This document shows, piece by piece, positions 23,673-33,024 of a stretch of DNA of 64,000 nucleotides. The number at the start of each line of letters is the position of its first letter. Position 1 is the first letter of the stretch. The translations under genes were made by a program, and so were the position numbers. The notes beneath the pieces are model-generated. The model was not told the DNA's origin and ran no database searches. It worked only from the letters and a program-made list of their open reading frames with translations. Origin of the DNA: SCRA01 sp035533275 (GTDB taxonomy: Bacteria; Vulcanimicrobiota; Vulcanimicrobiia; Vulcanimicrobiales; SCRA01); contig DATLUD010000039.1 of assembly GCA_035533275.1 (NCBI GenBank), positions 1-64,000 of the forward strand, read 5' to 3'.

Positions 23673-25364
23673 ATGACGTCTATCGCGAACGAGGAGCAAA
23701 CGGTGGATCTGCGTGCGGCCTTGGCGGAGAAGTTCGGATACGCGAACTTCTACCCGGGCCAGGAAGAGGTCATGTCCCGGGTGATGGCCGGCAAAGACAC
23801 GCTTGCCATCTTGGCCACGGGCGCAGGCAAGAGCCTCTGCTATCAGCTTCCCGCGCTCCTCCTCGAGGGCACCACGGTCGTCGTCAGTCCGCTGATCGCT
23901 TTGATGAAGGATCAGGTGGACATGCTGGCCGACCGCAACGTGCGCGCCGTGACGGCTCTGAATTCCACGCTCTCCGAGGAGCAGGAGGCCGACGCGCTCG
24001 AGCGCATCCGCGGCGGCCGGCTCAAGATCGTCTTCGTCACGCCGGAGAAGCTGGAAGACGAGACGTTCGTGGATCTGCTCAAGGGCCTGAGGATCCCGCT
24101 CTTCGTAGTCGACGAGGCGCACTGCATCTCGGCGTGGGGCCACGACTTCCGTCCCGCATACCTGGGTCTGGGCCACGTGATCCAGGCGCTCGACCATCCC
24201 ACGGTGCTGGCGCTCACCGCCACGGCCACGCCTGCGGTGCGCGAAGACATCCTCCACCAACTGGGCATCCCGGGCGTCAAGCCCGTCGTGAAGGGGTTCG
24301 ACCGCCCCAACCTGATCTACGAAGTCTTGCGGGCGGAGAACGAGCAAGAGAAGCTCAAGCAGCTCAAGCACTTCTTCCAGAACGAGCTCGACGGCACGGG
24401 CATCATCTACACCGCCACGATCAAGAATACGCTGGCGGTGCAGACGTATCTGGTCGAGCAGCTGGGCGTCCCGGCGGCCGTTTACCATTCCAAGCTGCAC
24501 AAGCGCGAGCGTGACACCGTGCACGAGCTCTTCATGGAGGAGAACATCCGCGCGGTGGTCGCGACCAACGCCTTCGGCTTGGGCATCGACAAGCCCAACA
24601 TCCGGTTCGTCATCCACTACGACCTGCCGGGGAGCGTGGAGGCGTACACGCAGGAGGCCGGCCGCGCCGGGCGCGACGGGAAGCCCTCGCGCTGCATCCT
24701 CCTCTATCGCATGAGCGACACGCGCGTCCAGCACTACTTCCTGACGGGCAAGTATCCCGACGTCGAGGAGGTCCAGAAGATCTTCGGGACGCTGGAGATC
24801 TTCGAGGGGCAGGAGCAGGGCGTCTCGCTCACCGACCTGCGGCGCATTTCCCAGATTCCGCTGACCAAACTGAAAGTCATTCTAGCCCTCCTGAAGAAAT
24901 CGGGATTCATCGTCCACCGTACGCGCTCGACGTACGCGCTGGCGCCGTTCGCGAAGAAGAATCCCGACCTCGTGCTGAACCTCGCCAACTACGAGACGAA
25001 GAAGAGTTACGACCAGTCCAAGCTCGTGATGATGCTGCAGTACTGCGAGACGCAGTCGTGCCGGCGTCGCTTCATCCTCAACTACTTCGGCGAGGACTAC
25101 GATCAGGAGAACTGCGGGGCGTGCGACAACTGCTTGGCCAAGAAGAGAGCCGCGCTGCGGCAAGGGAACGGCGCGGCCGGACGTCCGCCCGCCGCGGAGT
25201 ATCCGCTCACGGGATTTCGCATCGGTGACGCGGTGACGCACACGAAGTACGGCTCCGGCACCGTCGAGCGCGTCGACCGCGATTTGGTGACGGTGCTCTT
25301 CCCGAGCGTCGGGTACAAGACGCTCCTGGCATCGGCCGTGCACAAAGAAGCCCAGATCGCCTGA
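23673..25364 (+). CDS. recQ: RecQ-type DNA helicase with UvrD-like C-terminal module
   Basis: An ATP-dependent 3'-5' helicase, 563 residues. Present are Walker A TGAGKSL (about 49-55), DEAHCISAWGHDFRP (motif II), TATATP (motif III), the second RecA lobe with GLGIDKPNIRFVIHYDLPGS and QEAGRAGRDG, and the RecQ zinc module (Cys from about 458: CETQSC ... ENCGACDNC). Where RecQ usually has winged-helix and HRDC domains, this one ends in a GDAVTHTKYGSGTVE segment like the Tudor-type tail of UvrD/PcrA. The start ATG 23673 is set by the helicase core; GTG 23703 is an alternative. It is divergent from dnaX across the tandem repeat. Confidence 0.9.
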   Translation: MTSIANEEQTVDLRAALAEKFGYANFYPGQEEVMSRVMAGKDTLAILATGAGKSLCYQLPALLLEGTTVVVSPLIALMKDQVDMLADRNVRAVTALNSTLSEEQEADALERIRGGRLKIVFVTPEKLEDETFVDLLKGLRIPLFVVDEAHCISAWGHDFRPAYLGLGHVIQALDHPTVLALTATATPAVREDILHQLGIPGVKPVVKGFDRPNLIYEVLRAENEQEKLKQLKHFFQNELDGTGIIYTATIKNTLAVQTYLVEQLGVPAAVYHSKLHKRERDTVHELFMEENIRAVVATNAFGLGIDKPNIRFVIHYDLPGSVEAYTQEAGRAGRDGKPSRCILLYRMSDTRVQHYFLTGKYPDVEEVQKIFGTLEIFEGQEQGVSLTDLRRISQIPLTKLKVILALLKKSGFIVHRTRSTYALAPFAKKNPDLVLNLANYETKKSYDQSKLVMMLQYCETQSCRRRFILNYFGEDYDQENCGACDNCLAKKRAALRQGNGAAGRPPAAEYPLTGFRIGDAVTHTKYGSGTVERVDRDLVTVLFPSVGYKTLLASAVHKEAQIA

Positions 25365-25375
25365 CGCAGCGCCCA

Positions 25376-27073
25376 ATGCGACGCGATCTGCCTGCGACCC
25401 TCGCGGCCTCTCTCTCCGTCTGCGCGCTCGCGCTCGCGCTCGCCGCTCCAGGCGCGGGGCAAGGCGTCGCGCCCGCGCCGGTCCAGACGCCGCCCGTCGC
25501 CTCCCCTCTGCCGATGGAGACCGCGCCCCCGGGATGGGCCACGCCCGGTCCGACGACCTCGCCCGGTCCGATCGCCTCGCCGACGCCCGCCCCCGCGGCG
25601 ACGCCGACCTACCCGCCGATCAGCACGGATCCCACTTCCGTCGACCTGGTCTACCACCAGACGGCCACCATCCGCGTCATGGGAGTCCTCGGCCAAGTTC
25701 ACGCCACGTCGACGGAGCCGCAGATCGTGCAGATCCAGGACGTCGACCATAGCCGGCAGCAGATTGCGATCTACGGCGAGAAGCTGGGGATTGCCCACGT
25801 GGTCATCGCGGACGACCGCGGCGTCTCCACCAGCGTCTGGGTCCGCGTTGCCTATCAGGCGGGCTTTCCCGCCGACTACGTCGAGACCAAGATCACCGGT
25901 GATCCGGCGACGGCCGATTACGTGCGGCGCGCCGCGGCCGCAGCCGCCGCCCAAGCCGCCTCGAACCTGCGCCCCGGCGCGAAGGTTCAGGCCGTGCCCG
26001 GAGAAGTGCAGGGCGCGCGCGACCTTCCGCTCGACGACGTGGAGACCGTGCGCGTGCCCGTCGCCGTGAGCGGCGATCCGTACATCACCGTCCGCGGCAC
26101 GACGACGGTGCGCGTGGAGAACTACGCGCAGCCTCGGATCAAGCCCATCTCGCTCCTCGTGAGCGACTATCCGGAGACGATCACCGAGAACGGCGTGCTC
26201 TTCTCGGAGACGCTGCAAACCAACCAGCCCGCGCGCTTTCTCTACTACCACTACAACGAGCCGGGCTCCGCCGACCGGCGCATCTTGCTCAAGCTCACCA
26301 ACGACGGCGATCAGCCGGCGCTGGTCCAATACATCAGCGGGCCCGCCGCGCCCACGCCATACGTTCTGGAGGGCGGTCACCTCTCCACGATGCGCTTCCT
26401 GGTCCATGTGGCGCGCAACGAGGGCACGGTGGTCACCGTACCCGCGAAGAGCACGATCAACCTGATCGACCAGGAGTTTCCCGCCGGAACGCTGATCTCG
26501 AACCTGCTGCAGCTGCGCGAGCTGAACGGCAAGCCGCTCCAGCTCACCTTGCTGGTCCAGAACTTCGACGCTCCCGTGGACTCCATGCCGGCGGGCACCA
26601 CGCTCCTGCAGTCGAAGGTCAAGCACGCGCGCGGTGTCTACCCGATACCGGAGTTCTTCTTCGACTACACGTACTTCGTGGGCAGCAGCAGCCTGGAGGT
26701 GCCGATCGGCGAGATCCCGTTGCCGAACCTTCGCCGCGGCGAGGCGCTCGGGGGCGACTACGGGGTGTTGCAGTCGATCACGATCACCATGGTCAATCGC
26801 ACCAACCAGGCCGCGCCGCTGGCGCTCTACGAGAACCCGCACGGCGGCACGGCGACGGCAACCTACGTCATCGACGGCAACGTGGTGCTCTCGCACCCGG
26901 TGAAGGCATTCACGAAATATATGGTGCGGCAATATCTCGTGCCCGCGCATGGCTTCGTGCGCACCAAGATCACCACCATGCCCGAGGGCGGCTCCTCGTA
27001 TCCGCTCTACCTGATCGTCGCCCCCGATGACGGCAGCGTGGCTCCCGGGGCCCCCGGCTCGCCGATCAGCTAG
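25376..27073 (+). CDS. Large secreted protein, unknown function
   Basis: A 565-residue exported protein: signal peptide to about residue 29, then a Pro/Thr/Ala linker (about 30-80) and a beta-rich body. The first folded region (about 83-150, DPTSVDLVYHQTATIRVMGV and LGIAHVVIADDRG) resembles the N-terminal domain of pilus/secretin (RcpA/CpaC) proteins. The rest has repeated Ig-like beta strands and no recognised enzyme motif. It starts 11 bases after recQ, but co-function is unlikely. Its end overlaps the glycosyltransferase end by eight bases. Surface or periplasmic location is inferred. Confidence 0.7.
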   Translation: MRRDLPATLAASLSVCALALALAAPGAGQGVAPAPVQTPPVASPLPMETAPPGWATPGPTTSPGPIASPTPAPAATPTYPPISTDPTSVDLVYHQTATIRVMGVLGQVHATSTEPQIVQIQDVDHSRQQIAIYGEKLGIAHVVIADDRGVSTSVWVRVAYQAGFPADYVETKITGDPATADYVRRAAAAAAAQAASNLRPGAKVQAVPGEVQGARDLPLDDVETVRVPVAVSGDPYITVRGTTTVRVENYAQPRIKPISLLVSDYPETITENGVLFSETLQTNQPARFLYYHYNEPGSADRRILLKLTNDGDQPALVQYISGPAAPTPYVLEGGHLSTMRFLVHVARNEGTVVTVPAKSTINLIDQEFPAGTLISNLLQLRELNGKPLQLTLLVQNFDAPVDSMPAGTTLLQSKVKHARGVYPIPEFFFDYTYFVGSSSLEVPIGEIPLPNLRRGEALGGDYGVLQSITITMVNRTNQAAPLALYENPHGGTATATYVIDGNVVLSHPVKAFTKYMVRQYLVPAHGFVRTKITTMPEGGSSYPLYLIVAPDDGSVAPGAPGSPIS

Positions 27074-28094
27074 CCCCGAGGGCCTCGCGGTAGCACGCAG
27101 CCACGCGCGACGCGGCCCCGGCCCACGCAAAGCGCTCGGCGGCGACGGACCTGCCGGCATCGCTCTCGCGCTCGCGCTGGTCGCGGTCGTCCAGGAGCGC
27201 GCGTATGGCGGCGCTCCACGCATCCGCGTCGTCGACGGGGAGCGCGGCCTGCTCCGGCGCCACCTCGACCAACGAGCTGGAGCGCGCGGCCAGGAGCGGC
27301 ACGCCGGCCACGAGCGCTTGCGCCGCCGCCAAGCCGAAGCCCTCGTAGCGCGAGGGCACCAGCGCCAGCGCGGCCCGCGCGTAGAGATCGAGGAGCTCCT
27401 CGCGGTTGACGTATCCGCGGATCTCCAGGCGGTCTTCAACCGCGCATGCTCGCGCGATCTCGCGGCAGCGCTCCACGTACGGCGTCGGGGGCCCGACGCT
27501 GATCAAACGCAACGCCGGCACGTCGCGCAGAGCGCGGATGGCGACCTCGAGGTTCTTGCGCGCCTCGACCGTGCCGACCGCCAACGCGAACGGCCGGTCG
27601 TCCGCGCGGCGCTCGATCCGGCGGAACTCCTGCGCGACGCCCGGGTAGATCACGCGCACGCGCGCGGGATCGACTCCGGTCAGCGCCACCAGCTCGTCCC
27701 GCGAGAACGCTGAGTCCACCATCACCAGGCGCGCGGCGCGGTACCGCGCCGCGGCGAACGCTCCGAAGTACCAGCGGGCGTACGGCTTCGCGTGGCGCTG
27801 CTCGCGCAGCCACACCACGTCGTGCACGGTGGCCACCACCGGCACCGGCGCCACCAGCGGCAGCGTCCCCGAGGCGCAGTGGAGCAGTTCGACGCCGGCG
27901 CGGCGCGCCGCCAACGGCAACAGCACCTGGTCCCAGAGGAGGCGCCGGTCGAAGCGCCACGGATCGAGCCGCGCGCTCGAGAGCGCGCGTACGTCAACGC
28001 CCCGCGCGCGCAGCGCGGCGGTGAGCTCACGCACGTACTCGCCGATGCCCGTGGCGGTGCCCACCGCCAGCTGGGCATCGATCCCGACGATCAC
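27066..28094 (-). CDS. GT4-family glycosyltransferase
   Basis: A GT-B glycosyltransferase, 342 residues. The N-terminal lobe has GTATGIGEYVRELTAALRARG and the C-terminal lobe ALAVGTVEARKNLEVAIRAL and SRYEGFGLAAAQALVAGVP. The usual GT4 EX7E motif (EGFGLPxLEA) keeps the first Glu but has Gln at the second place (EGFGLAAAQAL), so donor binding may be altered. The GTG start at 28094 overlaps the upstream TPR gene's stop (GTGA), showing translation coupling. It is last in a run of envelope genes, so a role in LPS, S-layer or exopolysaccharide building is likely but unproven. Confidence 0.83.
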   Translation of the reverse strand: MIVGIDAQLAVGTATGIGEYVRELTAALRARGVDVRALSSARLDPWRFDRRLLWDQVLLPLAARRAGVELLHCASGTLPLVAPVPVVATVHDVVWLREQRHAKPYARWYFGAFAAARYRAARLVMVDSAFSRDELVALTGVDPARVRVIYPGVAQEFRRIERRADDRPFALAVGTVEARKNLEVAIRALRDVPALRLISVGPPTPYVERCREIARACAVEDRLEIRGYVNREELLDLYARAALALVPSRYEGFGLAAAQALVAGVPLLAARSSSLVEVAPEQAALPVDDADAWSAAIRALLDDRDQRERESDAGRSVAAERFAWAGAASRVAACYREALGAS

Positions 28095-28930
28095 CGCGGC
28101 TCGAGCGCCCGGAGCGACGGCGGGACGAGCACCGCGGGATCGATCGCGCGAGCGCGCTCCAGGTAGCCGCGCGCCTGGCCGCGCTCCCCGCGCGCGGCGG
28201 CGATCGCGGCCAGGCCCACGTATGCGGGCGCCGACGTCGGATCGTCGTGCAGGGTCCGCCGGAACCAGCGCTCCGCCTCGGCGGCGTCGTGGCGCGCGTA
28301 CCACTCGTGCTGGGCGTAGCTGAGCGCGTAGAGGCCGGCGTACGGCGAGAGCGCGATGGCCCGGCGGTAGGCGCGCGACGCCGCCTCCAGATGGCCGCTG
28401 CGCGCCTCCAGCTCGCCCAGGCGCCAGTTGGCCCCCGCGCGCGAGGGCGGGCGCGTGGGATCGCTCTCCAACGCGGCGACCACGTGCCGCTGCAGCGCGA
28501 GCGCGCGCGGCAAGTCGCGCGCCGCCAGCGCATCGACGATGCGCGCGAGCGCCTGCGCGTTGCCGTCGCGCAAGTCGTAGCTCACCGCCCTCTCGGGATC
28601 GCCGCGCCGCTCGGCTATCGTGGCGCGCAGGTCCATCGCGTAGTCGTCCTGCGGCATCCGCGCGATCCAGAGCGCCGCTAAGGGCACGTCGCCGCGGGCC
28701 AGCGCCGCGCGCGCCACGGCTTCGGCATTCCAAGGCGTGGGCAGCAAGCGGTATGCGGTCTCCGTCAGCGGCAGCGCCCACGCCGCCGGCAGCGCCCGCG
28801 GCAGCGAGAATGGCGCGGCGACGTCGCGCAGCAACGCGGCCGAGGCTAATTGGGTGACGGCGAACGCGATCGCGAGGTAGCCGGCGGCGACGGCAACGAG
28901 GAGGGACGCGGGGCGACGGAGCGTGCTCAG
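28091..28930 (-). CDS. TPR-repeat membrane protein; probable CTG start
   Basis: A TPR protein: two or three 34-residue helix pairs are visible (LALARGDVPLAALWIAR; GHLEAASRAYRRAIALSPYAGLY; GQARGYLERARAIDP). Starting at TTG 28834 gives 247 residues without a membrane segment. Translating 96 bases further up adds a clear transmembrane helix (ASLLVAVAAGYLAIAFAV). In that reading GGAGG (28941-28937) stands six bases before a CTG at 28930, 16 bases after the SLH gene stop. I therefore place the start at CTG. The GT4 gene overlaps its end by four bases, so TPR protein and transferase are made together. Confidence 0.72.
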   Translation of the reverse strand: MSTLRRPASLLVAVAAGYLAIAFAVTQLASAALLRDVAAPFSLPRALPAAWALPLTETAYRLLPTPWNAEAVARAALARGDVPLAALWIARMPQDDYAMDLRATIAERRGDPERAVSYDLRDGNAQALARIVDALAARDLPRALALQRHVVAALESDPTRPPSRAGANWRLGELEARSGHLEAASRAYRRAIALSPYAGLYALSYAQHEWYARHDAAEAERWFRRTLHDDPTSAPAYVGLAAIAAARGERGQARGYLERARAIDPAVLVPPSLRALEPR

Positions 28931-28945
28931 GTCAGACCTCCACCG

Positions 28946-31609
28946 CTAGAACTTGACGGTGAAGTAGACGTTCTGGCGCGTCTGGTCGAAGTTCAGCTGC
29001 GGCAGGATGTTGTCGGTATAGCGGTAGCGCAATGCCTGGACCGTCACCGACGAGTTCGTCTTGGGGATGTGGTAGGTGACGGCTCCCGAGTAGAGATCCT
29101 TGCGCGCGTCGATGTTGTCGCCCAGCAGACTGCCGTAGCTGCCGCCGAAGTGCTGCGTCGAGTATGCGAAGTCGAGCTTGACGTCGTGCGAGACCGGGAT
29201 GCCCGCTCCCGCCGCGAATCCCGTGTGGCGAATGTCCACGTAGTTGGGGGCGAAGGTCACCGGCTGACCGCCTGCGGCTTGCGCCTGCTGGTACGCCGCC
29301 AGCGCCGAAGGATCGAACGTCTGCGTCGCGGGATCGAACGGCACGTAGCTCTGCAGGCTGCGGTCGTCGCGCGTGAGATGCTCGTAGAGTCCCGAGACGC
29401 TCACGTCCACCTGACGGCCGAAGACCGGCAGCTTCACCTGCGCCCCCGCCGTGTTCGACTGGATGTGCTCCGGCACGGTGGTGGGATAGAGCGAGCCGTA
29501 GACGGGATTGCCGAAGGCGTCCGGCTTCACCTCGACCAGGCTCTGACTGCCGAAGCGCAAGTCCACGCGTGTGCCGGCGACCTTCACCGGCACGCTGAGC
29601 TCGGCGCTGATCCCGCGCGTGTCCGGAACGTATGCTTGATAGAAGTACGGCCCGCTGCCCGAGAACGGATTGAAGGCCGGGTAGGCGTACGTCAGCGCCG
29701 GGTTGCCGGACGTGTTCGAGCTGCCCGCGCCCAGCGCCGCGTTCACGTGCTGGTCGAACGTGCGGTTGAGCTGCAGGTCGTTGGCCACGCCGATGAAACC
29801 CGGCAGATACGGCAGGCCCGAAGCGTTGTAGACGGCGGGATTGGGGCCATAGAACTGCAGCGGGGCGCCGTCGACGAAGTTCTGCCCGACGGCCCGATAC
29901 GCCAACGTCAGCGAGAGCGCATTGATGTGCAGCTTCAAACCGGCCACGCCGGCGCCGTCGACCGTGGCGGGCAGCGAGCCTGCGTCGCTCGTGTACTTGC
30001 TGGTCGCCACCTCGGCGAAGAGCTCGGGCTTGCGGGCTCCGCGCACGAACGTCAGCGGCACCACGGTGTCGATGCCGAAGACCGTGTCGCTGACGAGCGG
30101 CAAGCCCGACGGCGAGGAGTTGAACGCCACCGCGACCCCGTCGTTGCTCACCATCCCGCCGTTGTCGAAGACTCGGTTGAAGGTCAGACCCAGCTCGAAG
30201 CCGGGATATCCCTTGACGTGGTGGACCAGGCGGCCGCCCATCATGTACCGCTGCCAGTTGGTGTTCTGCGTCGTGCCCAGAGCATCGTAGGCCAAGCTGA
30301 CGCCGGTTCCCGCCGGCAGCGGCGAGGTAAAGGCCACGCTGTTGGTCGTGGAGCTGTAGACGAAGCTCGGCGCCTGTTGTCCGTTCGCGCACGTGCCGTT
30401 GGGGTTGCAGCTCACGCCGTTGACCTGCGAGACGTAGACGCTTCCGAGCTGACCGACGTGCGAGAGGTAGACCTGCCCCAGGCCACCCGCGCCGGCCGTG
30501 AAGGAGTCCGTGGAGAGCCCGCCGGGCGGCCCCACCTGCAGGTAGCCGGACTGCGGCGGCGTGATCGGCTGCAGGAAGCCGTTGGTATCGTAGCCGGTGG
30601 GATCGAGGGCCCCCACGATGGTGTTCAGCATCACCGGCGCGACGCGTTGCGCATACGCCTGGAAGTCCGTCTCTCCGAAGACGGTGCCGGCGATCGAGAT
30701 CCCGCGGCCGAACGGCTGCAGCGGAAGGGCGCCGGGATCGTGCGCATCGTTGGGCGCCTGGAAGGCCAAGCCCGTCAGCGAGCTCTTCAGGTTGTCGAGC
30801 AGGCCGCCGCGCAATTGGAGGTTCGAGAAGGGTCCGGCTTGACCGACCGTGATCCCCAGCGTCGGCGTGTAGTCCACGTGCCCCCCCTGCCCGAAAGCGC
30901 CGCCGAACTCGTAGCTCAGGTAGCGGATCGGCATCGAGAGCGTGATGTTCGGCGTGGCGTGGTAGCCGATCGTGAACTCGTCGTCCGTGCGCAACAGATC
31001 GCCCGGCTCGTTCTCCGTCGAGAACGGACTGTTCGTCGCATCGGTCTGCAAAAAGGCCGTCACGAACGGGTCCGCGGGGGCCGCCTGTCCCGGGGCGACG
31101 GTCGCGCCGGACGGCGTGGTCTGCGTGGTGCCCGTCGTGTTGACGATCGTCAGCGGGAAGACGTCACGGCGGCGAGCCGACGCCTGCTGCGCGAAGGCGC
31201 CGTGGACGAAGAGCCCCTGCGCGAACGCGGTGCGCCGGTCCAGCGCATCGACGCGGTCCTCCAGATCGGTGGTCCTCACCCCCAGCGCGTCCAGCTCGTC
31301 CTTGAGCGCGAAGGTCAGCTGCTGCAGCGTCTCGAGATCCTTGCGCGAGGCGCCGTGCGCGCGCACGTAGGCCAAGGCCTTGGCCACCACCTGCGCCATC
31401 TCGTAGCGCGTCAGCGGACGCTCGCCTTTGAACGTGCCGTCGGGATAGCCTTGAATGATGCCGTCGGCGTCGAGCTGCGCGACGGCTTGGGCGGCCCAGA
31501 AGTTGGAGGGAACGTCCGAGAGCGGCGATGCGGCGGCGGGGCGTGCGAGGCTGCCCGCGGCCCCGATGCAGAGGGCCGCGCCCAGTAGCCAGCCTACCAG
31601 ACGCCTCAT
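28946..31609 (-). CDS. SLH-domain outer-membrane barrel protein (OmpM-like)
   Basis: An 887-residue exported protein. After a signal peptide (MRRLVGWLLGAALCIGAAG, to about 27) comes one SLH domain (about 28-80: SDVPSNFWAAQAVAQLDADG, GYPDGTFKGERPLTRYEMAQ). A coiled-coil stretch (about 85-125, with DELDALGVRTTDLEDRVDAL) follows, then a long beta-strand region ending in Phe (YFTVKF). This is the OmpM layout: the SLH domain binds cell-wall polymer and the barrel sits in the outer membrane, tethering the two. ATG 31609 is chosen over a GTG four codons upstream for its GGAGG site. A second-copy barrel of another family is less likely. Confidence 0.88.
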   Translation of the reverse strand: MRRLVGWLLGAALCIGAAGSLARPAAASPLSDVPSNFWAAQAVAQLDADGIIQGYPDGTFKGERPLTRYEMAQVVAKALAYVRAHGASRKDLETLQQLTFALKDELDALGVRTTDLEDRVDALDRRTAFAQGLFVHGAFAQQASARRRDVFPLTIVNTTGTTQTTPSGATVAPGQAAPADPFVTAFLQTDATNSPFSTENEPGDLLRTDDEFTIGYHATPNITLSMPIRYLSYEFGGAFGQGGHVDYTPTLGITVGQAGPFSNLQLRGGLLDNLKSSLTGLAFQAPNDAHDPGALPLQPFGRGISIAGTVFGETDFQAYAQRVAPVMLNTIVGALDPTGYDTNGFLQPITPPQSGYLQVGPPGGLSTDSFTAGAGGLGQVYLSHVGQLGSVYVSQVNGVSCNPNGTCANGQQAPSFVYSSTTNSVAFTSPLPAGTGVSLAYDALGTTQNTNWQRYMMGGRLVHHVKGYPGFELGLTFNRVFDNGGMVSNDGVAVAFNSSPSGLPLVSDTVFGIDTVVPLTFVRGARKPELFAEVATSKYTSDAGSLPATVDGAGVAGLKLHINALSLTLAYRAVGQNFVDGAPLQFYGPNPAVYNASGLPYLPGFIGVANDLQLNRTFDQHVNAALGAGSSNTSGNPALTYAYPAFNPFSGSGPYFYQAYVPDTRGISAELSVPVKVAGTRVDLRFGSQSLVEVKPDAFGNPVYGSLYPTTVPEHIQSNTAGAQVKLPVFGRQVDVSVSGLYEHLTRDDRSLQSYVPFDPATQTFDPSALAAYQQAQAAGGQPVTFAPNYVDIRHTGFAAGAGIPVSHDVKLDFAYSTQHFGGSYGSLLGDNIDARKDLYSGAVTYHIPKTNSSVTVQALRYRYTDNILPQLNFDQTRQNVYFTVKF

Positions 31610-31660
31610 CGTAGCCTCCACCGCGCCGAGGCCGGTTGAACTCGGGCGCCGCAGTTCGAC

Positions 31661-32101
31661 CTAAAGAACGAAATGTCGTTTTAGGTGCCCTTTGCCTCGA
31701 CTCCTCTGCTCTAGGAATCGGCCGGCGATCACCGCGGCCGCATAGCCGTCGAGCGCCTCCGGAGGGAACAGCATGCCGCGCGGGATCAGGCGCAGAAGCC
31801 CCTTGGGCGGGTTGAGCCGCCAGTAGAGACTCCGGGCTTCGTACGACGAGTCGCGCTCGTCGATCGCGTGCGGGCCGAGCTCGGCCGGAAGGGCCGAGCG
31901 CAGGGCCGCGGTCACGCCGCCGGCCCCGGTCTGGGCGCCCACGGCGACCGCCTGCACGCCGTGAAGCCGGCAGAGCTCGAGCACCCGCGCCGGCACCGCC
32001 TCGAGGGCGGCGACTTCCAGGTGCAATGGACGCTCCACGCCCGCCTCCACGACGGCGAGGCCGACCTTTCGCGTCCCGGGGTCCACGCCCAGGACCCGCA
32101 T
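31661..32101 (-). CDS. YqgF/RuvC-like RNase H-fold protein
   Basis: A 146-residue protein with an RNase H-like first strand (VLGVDPGTRKVGLAVVE, with the catalytic-type Asp) as in YqgF (pre-16S rRNA nuclease) and RuvC. The later part has an ALDGYAAAVIAGRFLEQ helix. It is short and the remaining motifs are loose, so the exact subfamily is unclear. The ATG at 32101 overlaps the upstream DUF3084 stop (TGATG); a GTG one codon earlier is possible. Pairing with a DUF3084 gene is, as I recall, also seen in cyanobacteria, which supports a conserved link. Confidence 0.6.
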   Translation of the reverse strand: MRVLGVDPGTRKVGLAVVEAGVERPLHLEVAALEAVPARVLELCRLHGVQAVAVGAQTGAGGVTAALRSALPAELGPHAIDERDSSYEARSLYWRLNPPKGLLRLIPRGMLFPPEALDGYAAAVIAGRFLEQRSRGKGHLKRHFVL

Positions 32102-33024
32102 CACTCCGCGCGCACGAGTTGGAGCTGGACCACCAGCGGCCCCAGCGCGCGCACGTTGGCCCCGGCGCGCGCGACCAGCTTGAACTTGCCTTTGGCCTTG
32201 GCCAGCTGGCGCTGGACGGCTTGGAGGTTGGCCGGGCTGCCGAACGGCTCCGCTGTGTAGGCCGGCATGCCGTGATCGGCCGCCGCCTGCTGCGTGAGCG
32301 CCAGCAGGTAGCCGATGTTCGGCACCGAGCCTCCCGGCACGTTGATCGACGCGATCTCATCGCCCTTGGCGTAGACCTGGCGGTTGCAGGCGATGTTGAG
32401 GCTGATCGCCACGTTGTCGCCGCGGAAGAGGTTGTGCGCCGCCACCGGAAAGACGATGCCGGCGGCGGGATAGCACTTCTTGCGGATGAAGGTCGCCGCC
32501 TCGTTGTACTTGGTCTCGTGATCGGCGTCGTCGACGGGCTTGGCGTACGCCTTGAGCCCCAACGGCACCCACACGCGATCCGCCTCCTGTACCGCGTTGG
32601 CGAAGATCGACTTGACCTCGTCGTGGATGCGCTGCACCGACTGGCCCGACGAGACCACGGCGTAGGTGGGCGTGATCGGCTGGTTGTTGCCCTGGATCAG
32701 GTTCTCGTTCTGCGTGCGCGACAGCTCCTGCTCGCGCTCCTGCACCTGCTTCTGCAACGAGGCCACCTGCGTGTTCAGCTCTCCCAGACGAAAGAACGCC
32801 GTGCGCGCGTAGTGGGAGGCGGCCAGAAAGGCCAGCGTGACGCCCAGCGCGATCAGCATGCCGAAGCCGACCGCCACGAGGGTGGACGTGTGCTTGGGAC
32901 GCAGGCCGAAGAGGCTCAGCCGCTTGCGCCCCACTTGATGGCCCACGCGATCGCCGATGAAGGCGATGATGCCGGCCAGCGCCATGACCATCGCGATCCG
33001 CAGAATGCCTAGGAAGGTCTCCAT
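32101..33024 (-). CDS. DUF3084-family membrane protein
   Basis: A 307-residue protein with two N-terminal membrane segments (METFLGILRIAMVMALAGIIAF; VGFGMLIALGVTLAFLAA). A coiled coil follows (about 80-115, LNTQVASLQKQVQEREQELSRTQNENL), then a soluble alpha/beta part. This matches DUF3084, known mainly from cyanobacteria and related diderms. Function is unknown; its place between lptF and the SLH barrel gene suggests an envelope role. The start is ATG 33024, overlapping the lptF stop (TGATG). Confidence 0.83.
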   Translation of the reverse strand: METFLGILRIAMVMALAGIIAFIGDRVGHQVGRKRLSLFGLRPKHTSTLVAVGFGMLIALGVTLAFLAASHYARTAFFRLGELNTQVASLQKQVQEREQELSRTQNENLIQGNNQPITPTYAVVSSGQSVQRIHDEVKSIFANAVQEADRVWVPLGLKAYAKPVDDADHETKYNEAATFIRKKCYPAAGIVFPVAAHNLFRGDNVAISLNIACNRQVYAKGDEIASINVPGGSVPNIGYLLALTQQAAADHGMPAYTAEPFGSPANLQAVQRQLAKAKGKFKLVARAGANVRALGPLVVQLQLVRAE

